Made by a program: the position numbers and the translations under genes
The notes under the pieces: generated by a model
The model's input: only the letters and a program-made list of their open reading frames with translations
Database searches by the model: none
What the model was told of the DNA's origin: nothing
Part shown: positions 41,048 through 48,991 of the stretch, in pieces
Layout: every line of letters begins with the position of its first letter
Numbering within the stretch: position 1 is the first letter of the stretch
Assembly: GCF_024127895.1 (NCBI RefSeq)
Contig: NZ_JAMYBK010000005.1
Span: 62,001-126,000 of the forward strand
Source: Pseudomonas guariconensis
GTDB taxonomy: Bacteria > Pseudomonadota > Gammaproteobacteria > Pseudomonadales > Pseudomonadaceae
Reading direction: 5' to 3'
Length of the DNA: 64,000 bases

Positions 41048-41617
41048 ATGGGTGATCTGGCTAGTGCCGGTCTCGATGTAGATAACGTCAAGACTGATGG
41101 CGCGCCATTCTTCGTGGTGTCGCCCGTGAAGCTGGGTGTGATGACATTCTTCACATTTGGCCTCTATTGGTGGTACTGCTTCTACCAAAGCTGGAGATTG
41201 CACAAGGTGCGTACAGGGGAGCGGGTGATCCCAATCTTGCGCTCGGCTTTCGGTATTTTCTTTATTTACCCCTTGTTGAGTCGAGCGAACGATTTTATAC
41301 GTGAGTCGGGAGGGAGTTATCCCTGGTCAATCCTGCGGCTAACGTTGACCTACTATGCGTTGTCAATCATGACGGCTGTTGCCGGTTTTTTTCTGGATGG
41401 TCACCTGGCTACCGTCTTGGCCGTAGAGCTTATCCTTCAAATTGCTTGGATCTCTATTATGGTGGCCATGCAGAAAGGTATAAATTTCAGCGCGGGTGAT
41501 GCGTCAGGCGAGTCGAATAGCCGTTTCACACTGGCCAATTGGCTCTGGATGATTCCCGGTTGCGTAATGGAGCTGGTCAAACTGTACGCTCTCTTCATGA
41601 CTCCACTCATGGCTTGA
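41048..41617 (+). CDS. Membrane protein, DUF4234-like
   Basis: This 189-residue protein carries an N-terminal hydrophilic stretch, then VKLGVMTFFTFGLYWWYCFYQSW, which resembles the first helix and aromatic belt of DUF4234-type bacterial membrane proteins, followed by three or four further helices. The ATG at 41048 has AAGGGG 8 bases upstream and is preferred to the earlier frame opening at 40934. It is separated from the run of four small genes by 157 bp. Function unknown. Confidence 0.6.
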   Translation: MGDLASAGLDVDNVKTDGAPFFVVSPVKLGVMTFFTFGLYWWYCFYQSWRLHKVRTGERVIPILRSAFGIFFIYPLLSRANDFIRESGGSYPWSILRLTLTYYALSIMTAVAGFFLDGHLATVLAVELILQIAWISIMVAMQKGINFSAGDASGESNSRFTLANWLWMIPGCVMELVKLYALFMTPLMA

Positions 41618-41642
41618 AGCATGGCTACATGGCGCTCTTGAT

Positions 41643-41830
41643 GCCAGTGTAGACGCAGTACCTACAAGCATTTGATAAAACGCAGTGCGCTTTACAAGGC
41701 CAGGCGCAATATTGAAAAGTCAGAAGCCCAGGTATGTGCGAAGGTCAAGCACCCGTTCCGGGAGATCAAGCGCCAGTTCGGTTATGTGAAGACCCGCTTT
41801 CGTGGCTTGGCCAAAAAAAGGAGAGCCTAA
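41643..41830 (+). pseudogene. C-terminal remnant of an IS5-family transposase
   Basis: About 60 codons encode the end of an IS5-type transposase: [20 protein letters not shown] followed by [21 protein letters not shown]. In intact relatives this block continues with NTAQL and another 30 or so residues. Here it stops at once (KKRRA, TAA at 41828-41830) where a 34-bp terminal repeat begins. The rest of the transposase is missing upstream. It marks a past insertion at the end of the AT-rich segment. Confidence 0.7.
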
Positions 41831-42043
41831 GCTCAATGCCGGTCAGTTAAGACTTTCAGTTGTCATTTGGGGCCGCTTCGCGCCCCATCGCCGGCAAGCC
41901 GGCTCCCACACTGTCCGTGCAAACCGCACATGTGTGTCGCCGCGGTCCCTGTGGGAGCCGGCTTGCCGGCGATGGGCTGCAAGGTAGCCCCAAAAATGAC
42001 AAAGCGCCGCTTAACTGACTGACATTGAGCCTAAGCTCTCCTT
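41818..42043. mobile_element. 226-bp element with 34-bp terminal inverted repeats enclosing a REP pair
   Basis: The left arm (41818-41851, starting AAGGAGAGCCTAAGCTCAAT) and the right arm (42010-42043) are inverted copies that match at 30 of 34 positions; both end inward in GTCAGTTAAG. Inside are TGTCATTTGGGG/CCCCAAAAATGACA, GGGGCCGC/GTAGCCCC and a REP pair (41885-41975). There is no gene inside. The element truncates an IS5 transposase remnant on its left and lies 17 bp from the putA stop on its right. It may be a non-autonomous insertion, and may also serve as the putA terminator. Confidence 0.6.
41885..41975. repeat. Inverted REP pair inside the terminal-repeat element
   Basis: CCATCGCCGGCAAGCCGGCT (from 41885) and AGCCGGCTTGCCGGCGATGG (to 41975) are perfect inverted REP arms, each extended by TCCCACA or its complement. 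They are identical in core to the pair at 62430-62560. Confidence 0.9.
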
Positions 42044-42060
42044 CTTCCATTCAACGACCG

Positions 42061-45000
42061 TCAGCCAATGGTCATCAAGCTGGCGTTACCCCCCGCCGCA
42101 GCGGTGTTCACACTCACCGCCCGCTCGATCACCAAACGCTCCAGCGCAATCTGGTGATCGCCGCTGGACAGCCCATGCACACCCACGATCGCCCCGGCAC
42201 GCTTGGCCACCTGCTCGCAGACGCGGCGCAGTTGGTCGGAGTCGCCGTGGTGGATGACCGCGTCGAACGCGACTTCATCCTTGTTCCAATCCGCCACCAG
42301 CTTGACCTTCGCTTGCAGCTCCTTCGGCAGGCGGGCGCGCAGGGCCTTGCCTGGCTCGCCATCGACCCACACCGCCGAGCTACCGACGGCCAGTACGGCT
42401 GCCAGTTGGGCCAGCAGATCGGCTTCGTTGTCGGCCAGGCACAGCACGTGCTCGCGCGGCAGCACGGTGTAGGTGTTGCGCTCGCCGGTCGGGCCGGGCA
42501 GCACGCGGGTGATGCCACTCTGGGACTGCTCGGCGAACTGCTCGCACAGCTCGGCCAGGCCCGTCAGCTGGCTGCTGTCGGCCCAGGTTTTGAAGGTGTG
42601 CAGCGGCTTGATCAACTGGTCGCGCAGGGCGCCGTCGACCTTGCTGTCACCGTCGGTACGCTGGAAGTGACGGGCGATGGCGTCGGCCGGGCGGGTCGAC
42701 AGCAGGCGGTACAGGTACAGCGGGCCGCCGGCTTTCGGGCCGGTGCCAGACAGGCCTTCGCCACCGAACGGCTGCACGCCGACCACCGCACCGACGATGT
42801 TGCGGTTGACGTACATGTTGCCGGCGTTGACGTTGTCCACCACCTTGGCGATGGTCTCGTCGATGCGGGTGTGCACGCCCAGGGTCAGGCCGTAGCCGGA
42901 GGCGTTGATCTGCTCGATCAACTGGTCGAGGTTACGACGGTTGTAGCGCACCACATGCAGCACCGGGCCGAAGATCTCGCGCTTGAGCTCGTCGAAGCTT
43001 TCCAGTTCGATCAGGGTCGGCATGACGAAGGTGCCGCGCTTGCATTCCTCGGCATCGGCGATGGCCACCTGGTAGACCGAGCGGCCTTTCTCGCGCATGC
43101 CCTGGATGTGTTTCTCGATGCCGGCCTTGGCCTCGGCGTCGATCACCGGGCCGATGTCCACCGGCAGGCGCTCCGGATTGCCCAGGCGGTTCTGCGCCAT
43201 GGCGCCCTTGAGCATCTCGATCACGCGGTCGGCGGAGTCTTCCTGCAGGCACAGCACGCGCAGCGCCGAACAGCGCTGGCCGGCGCTGTCGAAGGCCGAG
43301 GACACCACGTCGATCACCACCTGCTCGGTCAGGGCCGAGGAGTCGACGATCATGGCGTTCTGGCCGCCGGTCTCGGCGATCAGTGGGATCGGGCGGCCCT
43401 GGGCATCCAGGCGGCCAGCGATGTTGCGTTGCAGCAGGCGCGCCACCTCGGTGGAGCCGGTGAACATCACGCCCTTGACCCGCTCGTCGCCGACCAGGCC
43501 GGCGCCGACGGTCTCGCCACGGCCTGGCAGCAGCTGCAGCACGCCTTGCGGAATGCCGGCTTCCAGCAGCAGGCGCACGGCCTGGGCGGCGACCAGCGGG
43601 GTCTGCTCGGCAGGCTTGGCCAGGACCGGGTTGCCGGCGGCCAGGGCAGCGGCTACCTGGCCGGTGAAGATCGCCAGGGGGAAGTTCCACGGGCTGATGC
43701 ACACCACCGGGCCCAGCGGGCGGTGGGCGTCATTGCTGAAGTCGTTGCGTGCCTGCACCGCGTAGTAGCGCAAGAAGTCCACCGCCTCGCGTACTTCGGC
43801 GATGGCGTTGGCGAAGGTCTTGCCGGCCTCGCGGATGAGCAGGCCCATCAGCGGCTGGATCTCGGCTTCCATCAGGTCGGCGGTGCGCTCGAGGATCGCA
43901 GCACGCTCGGCCGGCGGGGTGGCCTGCCAGATCGGCGCGGCATTGAGGGCGCACTGGATGGCGTTGTCGACGTCGGCGACGGTGGCTTCCTGCACATGGC
44001 CCACCACGTCGCGGTGGTCGGCCGGGTTGAGCACCGGCGCGGCAGCCTGCTCGCTGGCGGCGCAGGCCAGCAGCGGGGTGGCTTTCCAGTCGTTGTGCGC
44101 GGTGGCCAGCATGGCGCAGGACAGCGACGCCAGGCGGTGTTCGTTGGCCATGTCGATGCCGGCCGAGTTGGCCCGCTCGCTGCCGTAGAGGTCACGCGGC
44201 AGGGGGATGCGCGGGTGCGGCAGGCCGATGGCGCCTTCCTGGGTGGCCATGCGCTCGATGCTGACGACCGGGTCGGCGACCAGTTCCTGGATGGAGATCG
44301 AGTGGTCGGCGATGCGGTTGACGAACGAGGTGTTGGCGCCGTTTTCCAGCAGGCGGCGCACCAGGTAGGCCAGCAGGGTCTCATGGGTGCCGACCGGCGC
44401 GTAGACGCGGCACGGGCGGTTCAGCTTGCCTTCGGAAACCTTGCCCACCACCTGCTCGTACAGGGGCTCGCCCATGCCGTGCAGGCACTGGAACTCGTAT
44501 TGGCCCGGGTAATAGTTCTGACCGGCAATATGGTAGATGGCCGACAGGGTGTGGGCGTTGTGCGTGGCGAACTGCGGGTAGATGGCATCCGGTACCGACA
44601 GCAGCTTGCGTGCGCAGGCGATGTAGGACACGTCGGTGTACACCTTGCGGGTGTACACCGGGTAGCCTTCCAGGCCTTCGACCTGGGCGCGCTTGATCTC
44701 GCTGTCCCAGTAGGCGCCCTTGACCAGGCGGATCATCAGGCGGTGGCGGCTGCGCTTGGCCAGGTCGATGACGTAGTCGATCACGTACGGGCAGCGCTTC
44801 TGGTAGGCCTGGATGACGAAGCCGATACCGTTCCAGCCGGCCAGCGCAGGCTCGAAGCACAGGCGCTCGAGCAGGTCCAGGGACAGCTCCAGGCGGTCGG
44901 CTTCCTCGGCATCGATGTTCAGGCCGATGTCGTACTGCTTGGCCAGCAGGGTCAGCGACAGCAGGCGTGGGTACAGCTCTTCCATCACACGCTCGTACTG

Positions 45001-46014
45001 GGCGCGGCTGTAGCGCGGGTGCAGGGCCGACAGCTTGATGGAGATGCCCGGGCCTTCATAGATGCCACGGCCGTGGGACGCCTTGCCGATCGAGTGGATC
45101 GCCTGCTCGTAGGAAGCCAGGTACTTCTGTGCGTCGTGCTCGGTCAGTGCGGCTTCGCCGAGCATGTCGTAGGAATAGCGGAAACCCTTGGACTCGAAGC
45201 GGCTGGCATTGGCCAGGGCCTCGGCGATGGTCTCGCCGGTGACGAACTGCTCGCCCATCAGACGCATGGCCATGTCGACGCCCTTGCGGATCATCGGTTC
45301 GCCGCTCTTGCCGATGATGCGGGTGAGCGAGGAGGTCAGGCCGGATTCGTTGTGGGTGGAAACCAGCTTGCCGGTCAGCAGCAGGCCCCAGGTGGCGGCG
45401 TTGACGAACAGCGACGGGCTGTTGCCCAGGTGCGGTTGCCAGTTGCCGGTGCTGATCTTGTCGCGGATCAGGGCATCGCGGGTGCCCTTGTCGGGAATGC
45501 GCAGCAGGGCTTCGGCCAGGCACATCAGGGCCACGCCCTCCTGGGACGACAGGGAGAACTCCTGCAGCAGGCCCTGGACGATGCCGGCACGGCCGCTGGC
45601 GCTCTTCTGGTTGCGCAGCTTCTCGGCGATGCCGGAGGCCAGCTTGTTGGTGGCCTCGGCCTGGGCGGCCGACAGGCGGGCCTGCTCCAGCAGCATCGGC
45701 ACCATTTCCTGTTCCGGGCGGCGGTAGGCGGCGGTGATGGCCGAGCGCAGCACCGACTGCGGCAGGATGCTCTCGGCGAACTCGAGGAAGCACTGGTGGC
45801 TGTGGTCGGGCTGGATTTCCCCGGCATCGTCGGCCGGGTGACCGGCCTGGCCGTTGAGTTCGGTCAGGGTGGCGCCACCCTCGAGCTTCTCCAGGTAGCT
45901 GAAGATCGCTTGCTTGATCAGCCAGTGCGGTGTGCGGTCGATGGACTGCGCAGCGGCTTTGAGTCGCTCACGGGTCGGGTCGTCGAGTTTGACCCCAAGG
46001 GTGGTCGTCGCCAT
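42061..46014 (-). CDS. putA: Trifunctional PutA: repressor, proline dehydrogenase and glutamate-semialdehyde dehydrogenase
   Basis: The 1317-residue protein converts proline to glutamate and represses the put genes when proline is absent. An N-terminal ribbon-helix-helix (residues 1-47, TTTLGVKLDDPTRERLKAAA) binds DNA. The FAD-proline dehydrogenase barrel follows (about 180-560, with RLVKGAYWDSEIKRAQ near 438). The aldehyde dehydrogenase lies at about 640-1120 with GSTEVAR, ETGGQNAM (about 883) and the catalytic Cys in GQRCSALRV (about 913). A C-terminal flap domain is present. Length is full. It is divergent from putP across an operator-rich gap. Confidence 0.97.
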   Translation of the reverse strand: MATTTLGVKLDDPTRERLKAAAQSIDRTPHWLIKQAIFSYLEKLEGGATLTELNGQAGHPADDAGEIQPDHSHQCFLEFAESILPQSVLRSAITAAYRRPEQEMVPMLLEQARLSAAQAEATNKLASGIAEKLRNQKSASGRAGIVQGLLQEFSLSSQEGVALMCLAEALLRIPDKGTRDALIRDKISTGNWQPHLGNSPSLFVNAATWGLLLTGKLVSTHNESGLTSSLTRIIGKSGEPMIRKGVDMAMRLMGEQFVTGETIAEALANASRFESKGFRYSYDMLGEAALTEHDAQKYLASYEQAIHSIGKASHGRGIYEGPGISIKLSALHPRYSRAQYERVMEELYPRLLSLTLLAKQYDIGLNIDAEEADRLELSLDLLERLCFEPALAGWNGIGFVIQAYQKRCPYVIDYVIDLAKRSRHRLMIRLVKGAYWDSEIKRAQVEGLEGYPVYTRKVYTDVSYIACARKLLSVPDAIYPQFATHNAHTLSAIYHIAGQNYYPGQYEFQCLHGMGEPLYEQVVGKVSEGKLNRPCRVYAPVGTHETLLAYLVRRLLENGANTSFVNRIADHSISIQELVADPVVSIERMATQEGAIGLPHPRIPLPRDLYGSERANSAGIDMANEHRLASLSCAMLATAHNDWKATPLLACAASEQAAAPVLNPADHRDVVGHVQEATVADVDNAIQCALNAAPIWQATPPAERAAILERTADLMEAEIQPLMGLLIREAGKTFANAIAEVREAVDFLRYYAVQARNDFSNDAHRPLGPVVCISPWNFPLAIFTGQVAAALAAGNPVLAKPAEQTPLVAAQAVRLLLEAGIPQGVLQLLPGRGETVGAGLVGDERVKGVMFTGSTEVARLLQRNIAGRLDAQGRPIPLIAETGGQNAMIVDSSALTEQVVIDVVSSAFDSAGQRCSALRVLCLQEDSADRVIEMLKGAMAQNRLGNPERLPVDIGPVIDAEAKAGIEKHIQGMREKGRSVYQVAIADAEECKRGTFVMPTLIELESFDELKREIFGPVLHVVRYNRRNLDQLIEQINASGYGLTLGVHTRIDETIAKVVDNVNAGNMYVNRNIVGAVVGVQPFGGEGLSGTGPKAGGPLYLYRLLSTRPADAIARHFQRTDGDSKVDGALRDQLIKPLHTFKTWADSSQLTGLAELCEQFAEQSQSGITRVLPGPTGERNTYTVLPREHVLCLADNEADLLAQLAAVLAVGSSAVWVDGEPGKALRARLPKELQAKVKLVADWNKDEVAFDAVIHHGDSDQLRRVCEQVAKRAGAIVGVHGLSSGDHQIALERLVIERAVSVNTAAAGGNASLMTIG

Positions 46015-46084
46015 TTCTTATTCCTCGATATTGCCACGGGTGTGGCCTAAGCTGTCGGCAAGATTAGCTGTAGGACAATTCGGG

Positions 46085-46321
46085 TGCAACCGGGTGCAAC
46101 CCGTTTTTTTGGAGGAAAAGGTGCAACTCGTCCGGTGGTATTTCCCACATGGCGAAAAAGGTCGTTGTCGGTGCGTTTTCTTATGAAAAACGTGCCGCAT
46201 GCTCCGAAAAGGAGCAAAAAAGGCACTTTTTCTGAAAAGGTGCGTCCAGGTGCAACTTGGCATTGAAAAATGGTTGCACCCTGTTCGTGTTGTTGCATAG
46301 GATGCGCCGCCTGGGTGCAAC
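46085..46321. promoter_or_regulatory. putA-putP control region with seven PutA-type GTTGCA boxes
   Basis: The 360-bp gap between the divergent putA and putP starts holds GTTGCA or its complement TGCAAC at 46085-46090, 46095-46100, 46122-46127, 46251-46256, 46273-46278, 46292-46297 and 46316-46321. Three cluster near putA and four near putP. GTTGCA is the hexamer contacted by the ribbon-helix-helix domain of E. coli PutA. The first two are 10 bp apart, one helical turn. The AT-rich stretch between the clusters (46130-46245) probably carries the promoters. Confidence 0.8.
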
Positions 46322-46374
46322 CACCTTTACCGAGGCGGTTCGCAAGAGATAAAAACAAACGCCAGGGCACAACC

Positions 46375-47853
46375 ATGGGCAATCCACTCACGATCACCTT
46401 CGTGGTCTACATCGCGGCAATGGTGCTGATCGGCTTCGTGGCCTATCGCTCCACCAAGAACCTCTCCGACTACATCCTCGGCGGCCGTAGCCTCGGCAGC
46501 GTGGTCACCGCGCTCTCCGCCGGCGCTTCCGACATGAGCGGCTGGCTGCTGATGGGCCTGCCGGGCGCCATCTACCTGTCGGGCCTCTCGGAGGCCTGGA
46601 TCGCCATCGGCCTGACCATCGGCGCCTACCTGAACTGGCTGTTCGTGGCCGGCCGCCTGCGCGTGCAGACCGAGTACAACGGCGACGCCCTGACCCTGCC
46701 GGACTACTTCACCAGCCGTTTCGAAGACAAGAGCGGCCTGCTGCGGGTGATCTCGGCCGTCGTCATCCTGGTGTTCTTCACCATCTACTGCGCTTCCGGC
46801 ATCGTCGCCGGCGCCCGCCTGTTCGAAAGCACCTTCGGCATGTCGTACGAGACCGCCCTGTGGGCCGGTGCCGCGGCGACCATCGCCTACACCTTCGTCG
46901 GTGGCTTCCTGGCGGTGAGCTGGACCGACACCGTGCAGGCCTCGCTGATGATCTTCGCGCTGATCCTCACCCCGATCATCGTGCTGATCTCCACTGGCGG
47001 CTTCGACACCACGTTCCTCGCCATCGAGGCGCAGAACCCGGCCAACTTCGACATGTTCCGCGGCGCCACCTTCATCGGCATCATCTCGCTGCTGGGCTGG
47101 GGCCTGGGCTACTTCGGCCAGCCGCACATCCTGGCGCGCTTCATGGCCGCCGAGTCGGTCAAGTCGATCGCCAACGCCCGCCGCATCTCCATGACCTGGA
47201 TGATTCTGTGCCTGGCCGGCACCTGCGCCGTGGGCTTCTTCGGTATCGCCTACTTCTCGGCCAACCCTGGCCTGGCCGGCCCGGTCACCGAGAACCACGA
47301 GCGTGTGTTCATCGAGCTGGCGAAGATCCTGTTCAACCCATGGATCGCCGGTGTACTGCTGTCGGCCATCCTGGCGGCGGTGATGAGTACCCTGAGCTGC
47401 CAGCTGCTGGTGTGCTCCAGTGCCCTGACCGAAGACTTCTACAAGGCCTTCCTGCGCAAGAACGCTTCCCAGGTCGAGCTGGTCTGGGTCGGCCGCCTGA
47501 TGGTCCTGGCCGTGGCCCTGATCGCCATCGCCCTGGCCGCCAACCCTGAGAACCGCGTGCTGGGCCTGGTGGCCTACGCCTGGGCCGGCTTCGGCGCCGC
47601 CTTCGGTCCGGTGGTGCTGATCTCTGTGCTGTGGAAGGGCATGACCCGCAACGGCGCCCTGGCCGGTATCCTGGTCGGTGCCGTGACCGTGATCGTGTGG
47701 AAGAACTATGTCGGCCTGGGTCTGTACGAAATCATCCCGGGCTTCCTGCTGGCGACCCTCGCCATCGTCGTGGTGAGCAAGCTGGGGCGTCCTTCGGCCA
47801 GCATGGTCTCGAGCTTCGAGAAGGCCGACGAGGCCTACCATATCGGCAAGTGA
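46375..47853 (+). CDS. putP: Sodium/proline symporter
   Basis: PutP imports proline with Na+. The 492-residue protein is a 13-helix SSS-family transporter: the first helix MGNPLTITFVVYIAAMVLIGF, then SDYILGGRSLGSVVTALSAGASDMSGW with the Na+/proline-site residues, VGGFLAVSWTDTVQASLM, and GWGLGYFGQPHILARFMA. The ATG at 46375 matches the family start; the open frame begins further left within the operator region. A terminator follows. Confidence 0.96.
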   Translation: MGNPLTITFVVYIAAMVLIGFVAYRSTKNLSDYILGGRSLGSVVTALSAGASDMSGWLLMGLPGAIYLSGLSEAWIAIGLTIGAYLNWLFVAGRLRVQTEYNGDALTLPDYFTSRFEDKSGLLRVISAVVILVFFTIYCASGIVAGARLFESTFGMSYETALWAGAAATIAYTFVGGFLAVSWTDTVQASLMIFALILTPIIVLISTGGFDTTFLAIEAQNPANFDMFRGATFIGIISLLGWGLGYFGQPHILARFMAAESVKSIANARRISMTWMILCLAGTCAVGFFGIAYFSANPGLAGPVTENHERVFIELAKILFNPWIAGVLLSAILAAVMSTLSCQLLVCSSALTEDFYKAFLRKNASQVELVWVGRLMVLAVALIAIALAANPENRVLGLVAYAWAGFGAAFGPVVLISVLWKGMTRNGALAGILVGAVTVIVWKNYVGLGLYEIIPGFLLATLAIVVVSKLGRPSASMVSSFEKADEAYHIGK

Positions 47854-47876
47854 TGTTTCGCTGACGCCTGCCTGAA

Positions 47877-47911
47877 GCGGCCCGCGCCTCGCCGAGACGC
47901 GGGCCGCTGTC
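47877..47911 (+). terminator. Terminator after putP
   Basis: GCGGCCCGCG (47877-47886) and CGCGGGCCGC (47898-47907) form a perfect 10-bp stem with an 11-base loop, followed by TGTCGTTT. It lies 24 bp after the putP stop. Confidence 0.75.
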
Positions 47912-47979
47912 GTTTCGGCGGGCGCGACCTGACGGCGTCGGCGCGACAAGGTAAACTTGCCGGCTTCGCAGGAGTTGCC

Positions 47980-48816
47980 ATGAACTATCGTCACGCCTTC
48001 CACGCCGGCAACCATGCCGACGTCTTCAAGCACATCGTGCTGACCCGCCTCATCGCCCTGATGTCGCGCAAGGAGCAGCCGTTCGCCTACCTCGATACCC
48101 ATGCCGGCCTGGGGCTGTACGACCTGCAGGGCGACCAGGCGACGCGCACCGGCGAATACCTCGAAGGTATCGCCCGGCTGTGGAACCGCGACGACCTGCC
48201 GGCCATCACCACCGACTACCTGCGCATCGTCAAGCGCCTGAACGCCGACGGTGAGCTGCGCTACTACCCTGGCTCGCCAGAGCTGGCCCGGCGCTTGATG
48301 CGCCAGCAGGACCGCGCCCTGCTCAACGAGAAGCACCCCGAGGACGGGCCGCTGCTCAAGGAGAACATGAAGAAGGACCCACGGGTCGTCGTTCACCTGG
48401 GCGAGGGCTGGCACGTGCCGCGGGCCCTGCTGCCGGTGCAGGAGAAGCGCGCGATCATGCTGGTCGACCCACCATTCGAGCAGCCCGACGAGCTCAAGCG
48501 CTGCACCGTGGCGATGAAGGAGGCGATCGGGCGCATGCGCCAGACCGTCGCCGCGATCTGGTACCCGATCAAGGACCAGCGCTCGCTGACCCGCTTCTAC
48601 CAGGACCTGACCAGCACCGGTGCGCCCAAGCTGCTGCGCGCAGAGCTGTACGTGCACCACCAGGACAGCCCGCAGGGGCTCAATGGCTCGGGCCTGGCCA
48701 TCGCCAACCCGCCTTGGGGGCTGGAAGAGGAACTGCGCGAGTTGCTGCCTTGGCTGGCCAAGGAGCTGGCGCAGACGGCGGGTAGCTGGCGGATGGACTG
48801 GTTGATCGCGGAGTAG
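47980..48816 (+). CDS. rlmJ: 23S rRNA (adenine(2030)-N6)-methyltransferase
   Basis: RlmJ methylates A2030 in the peptidyl-transferase region of 23S rRNA with SAM. The 278-residue protein begins MNYRHAFHAGNHADVFKHIVL, as in E. coli RlmJ (YhiR). The SAM-binding region includes YLDTHAGLGLYDL, and the catalytic motif is DPPF (about residue 161, in MLVDPPFEQPDEL). AGGAG lies 6 bases before the ATG. It is monocistronic and is followed by the promoter of the LPS gene block. Confidence 0.95.
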   Translation: MNYRHAFHAGNHADVFKHIVLTRLIALMSRKEQPFAYLDTHAGLGLYDLQGDQATRTGEYLEGIARLWNRDDLPAITTDYLRIVKRLNADGELRYYPGSPELARRLMRQQDRALLNEKHPEDGPLLKENMKKDPRVVVHLGEGWHVPRALLPVQEKRAIMLVDPPFEQPDELKRCTVAMKEAIGRMRQTVAAIWYPIKDQRSLTRFYQDLTSTGAPKLLRAELYVHHQDSPQGLNGSGLAIANPPWGLEEELRELLPWLAKELAQTAGSWRMDWLIAE

Positions 48817-48917
48817 CCTGTAGACCTCTTTGGGGCGCGAAGCGGCCCCGGCATTGGTGCAGGCCCGCAATCGAAGGCGCAGCCCTCGCAGAGGCATCCG
48901 CACACAGCGCTTTGCGT

Positions 48918-48923
48918 TATAAT
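48918..48923 (+). promoter_or_regulatory. Candidate -10 box for the wapO operon
   Basis: A perfect TATAAT lies 69 bp upstream of the wapO start in the 175-bp gap after rlmJ. The expected -35 region (about 48895-48900) is a poor match, so an activator or extended contacts may be needed. Confidence 0.35.
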
Positions 48924-48991
48924 CCCGCTCTTTAGTCGCCGTCCGCCCGCGAGCCGGCGGCGCATTTCTACCGAATGAAGAGGCTAGACCC

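Noticed and set aside
41802..41987. 61-codon open frame across the inverted-repeat element
   Set aside because: It reads through the terminal arm and REP arm, which are structural repeats, and has no start support.
42025..46050. A very long open frame on the plus strand opposite putA
   Set aside because: It is an antisense shadow produced by strong G/C bias at third codon positions; its translation has no family motifs, while the minus-strand PutA is complete.
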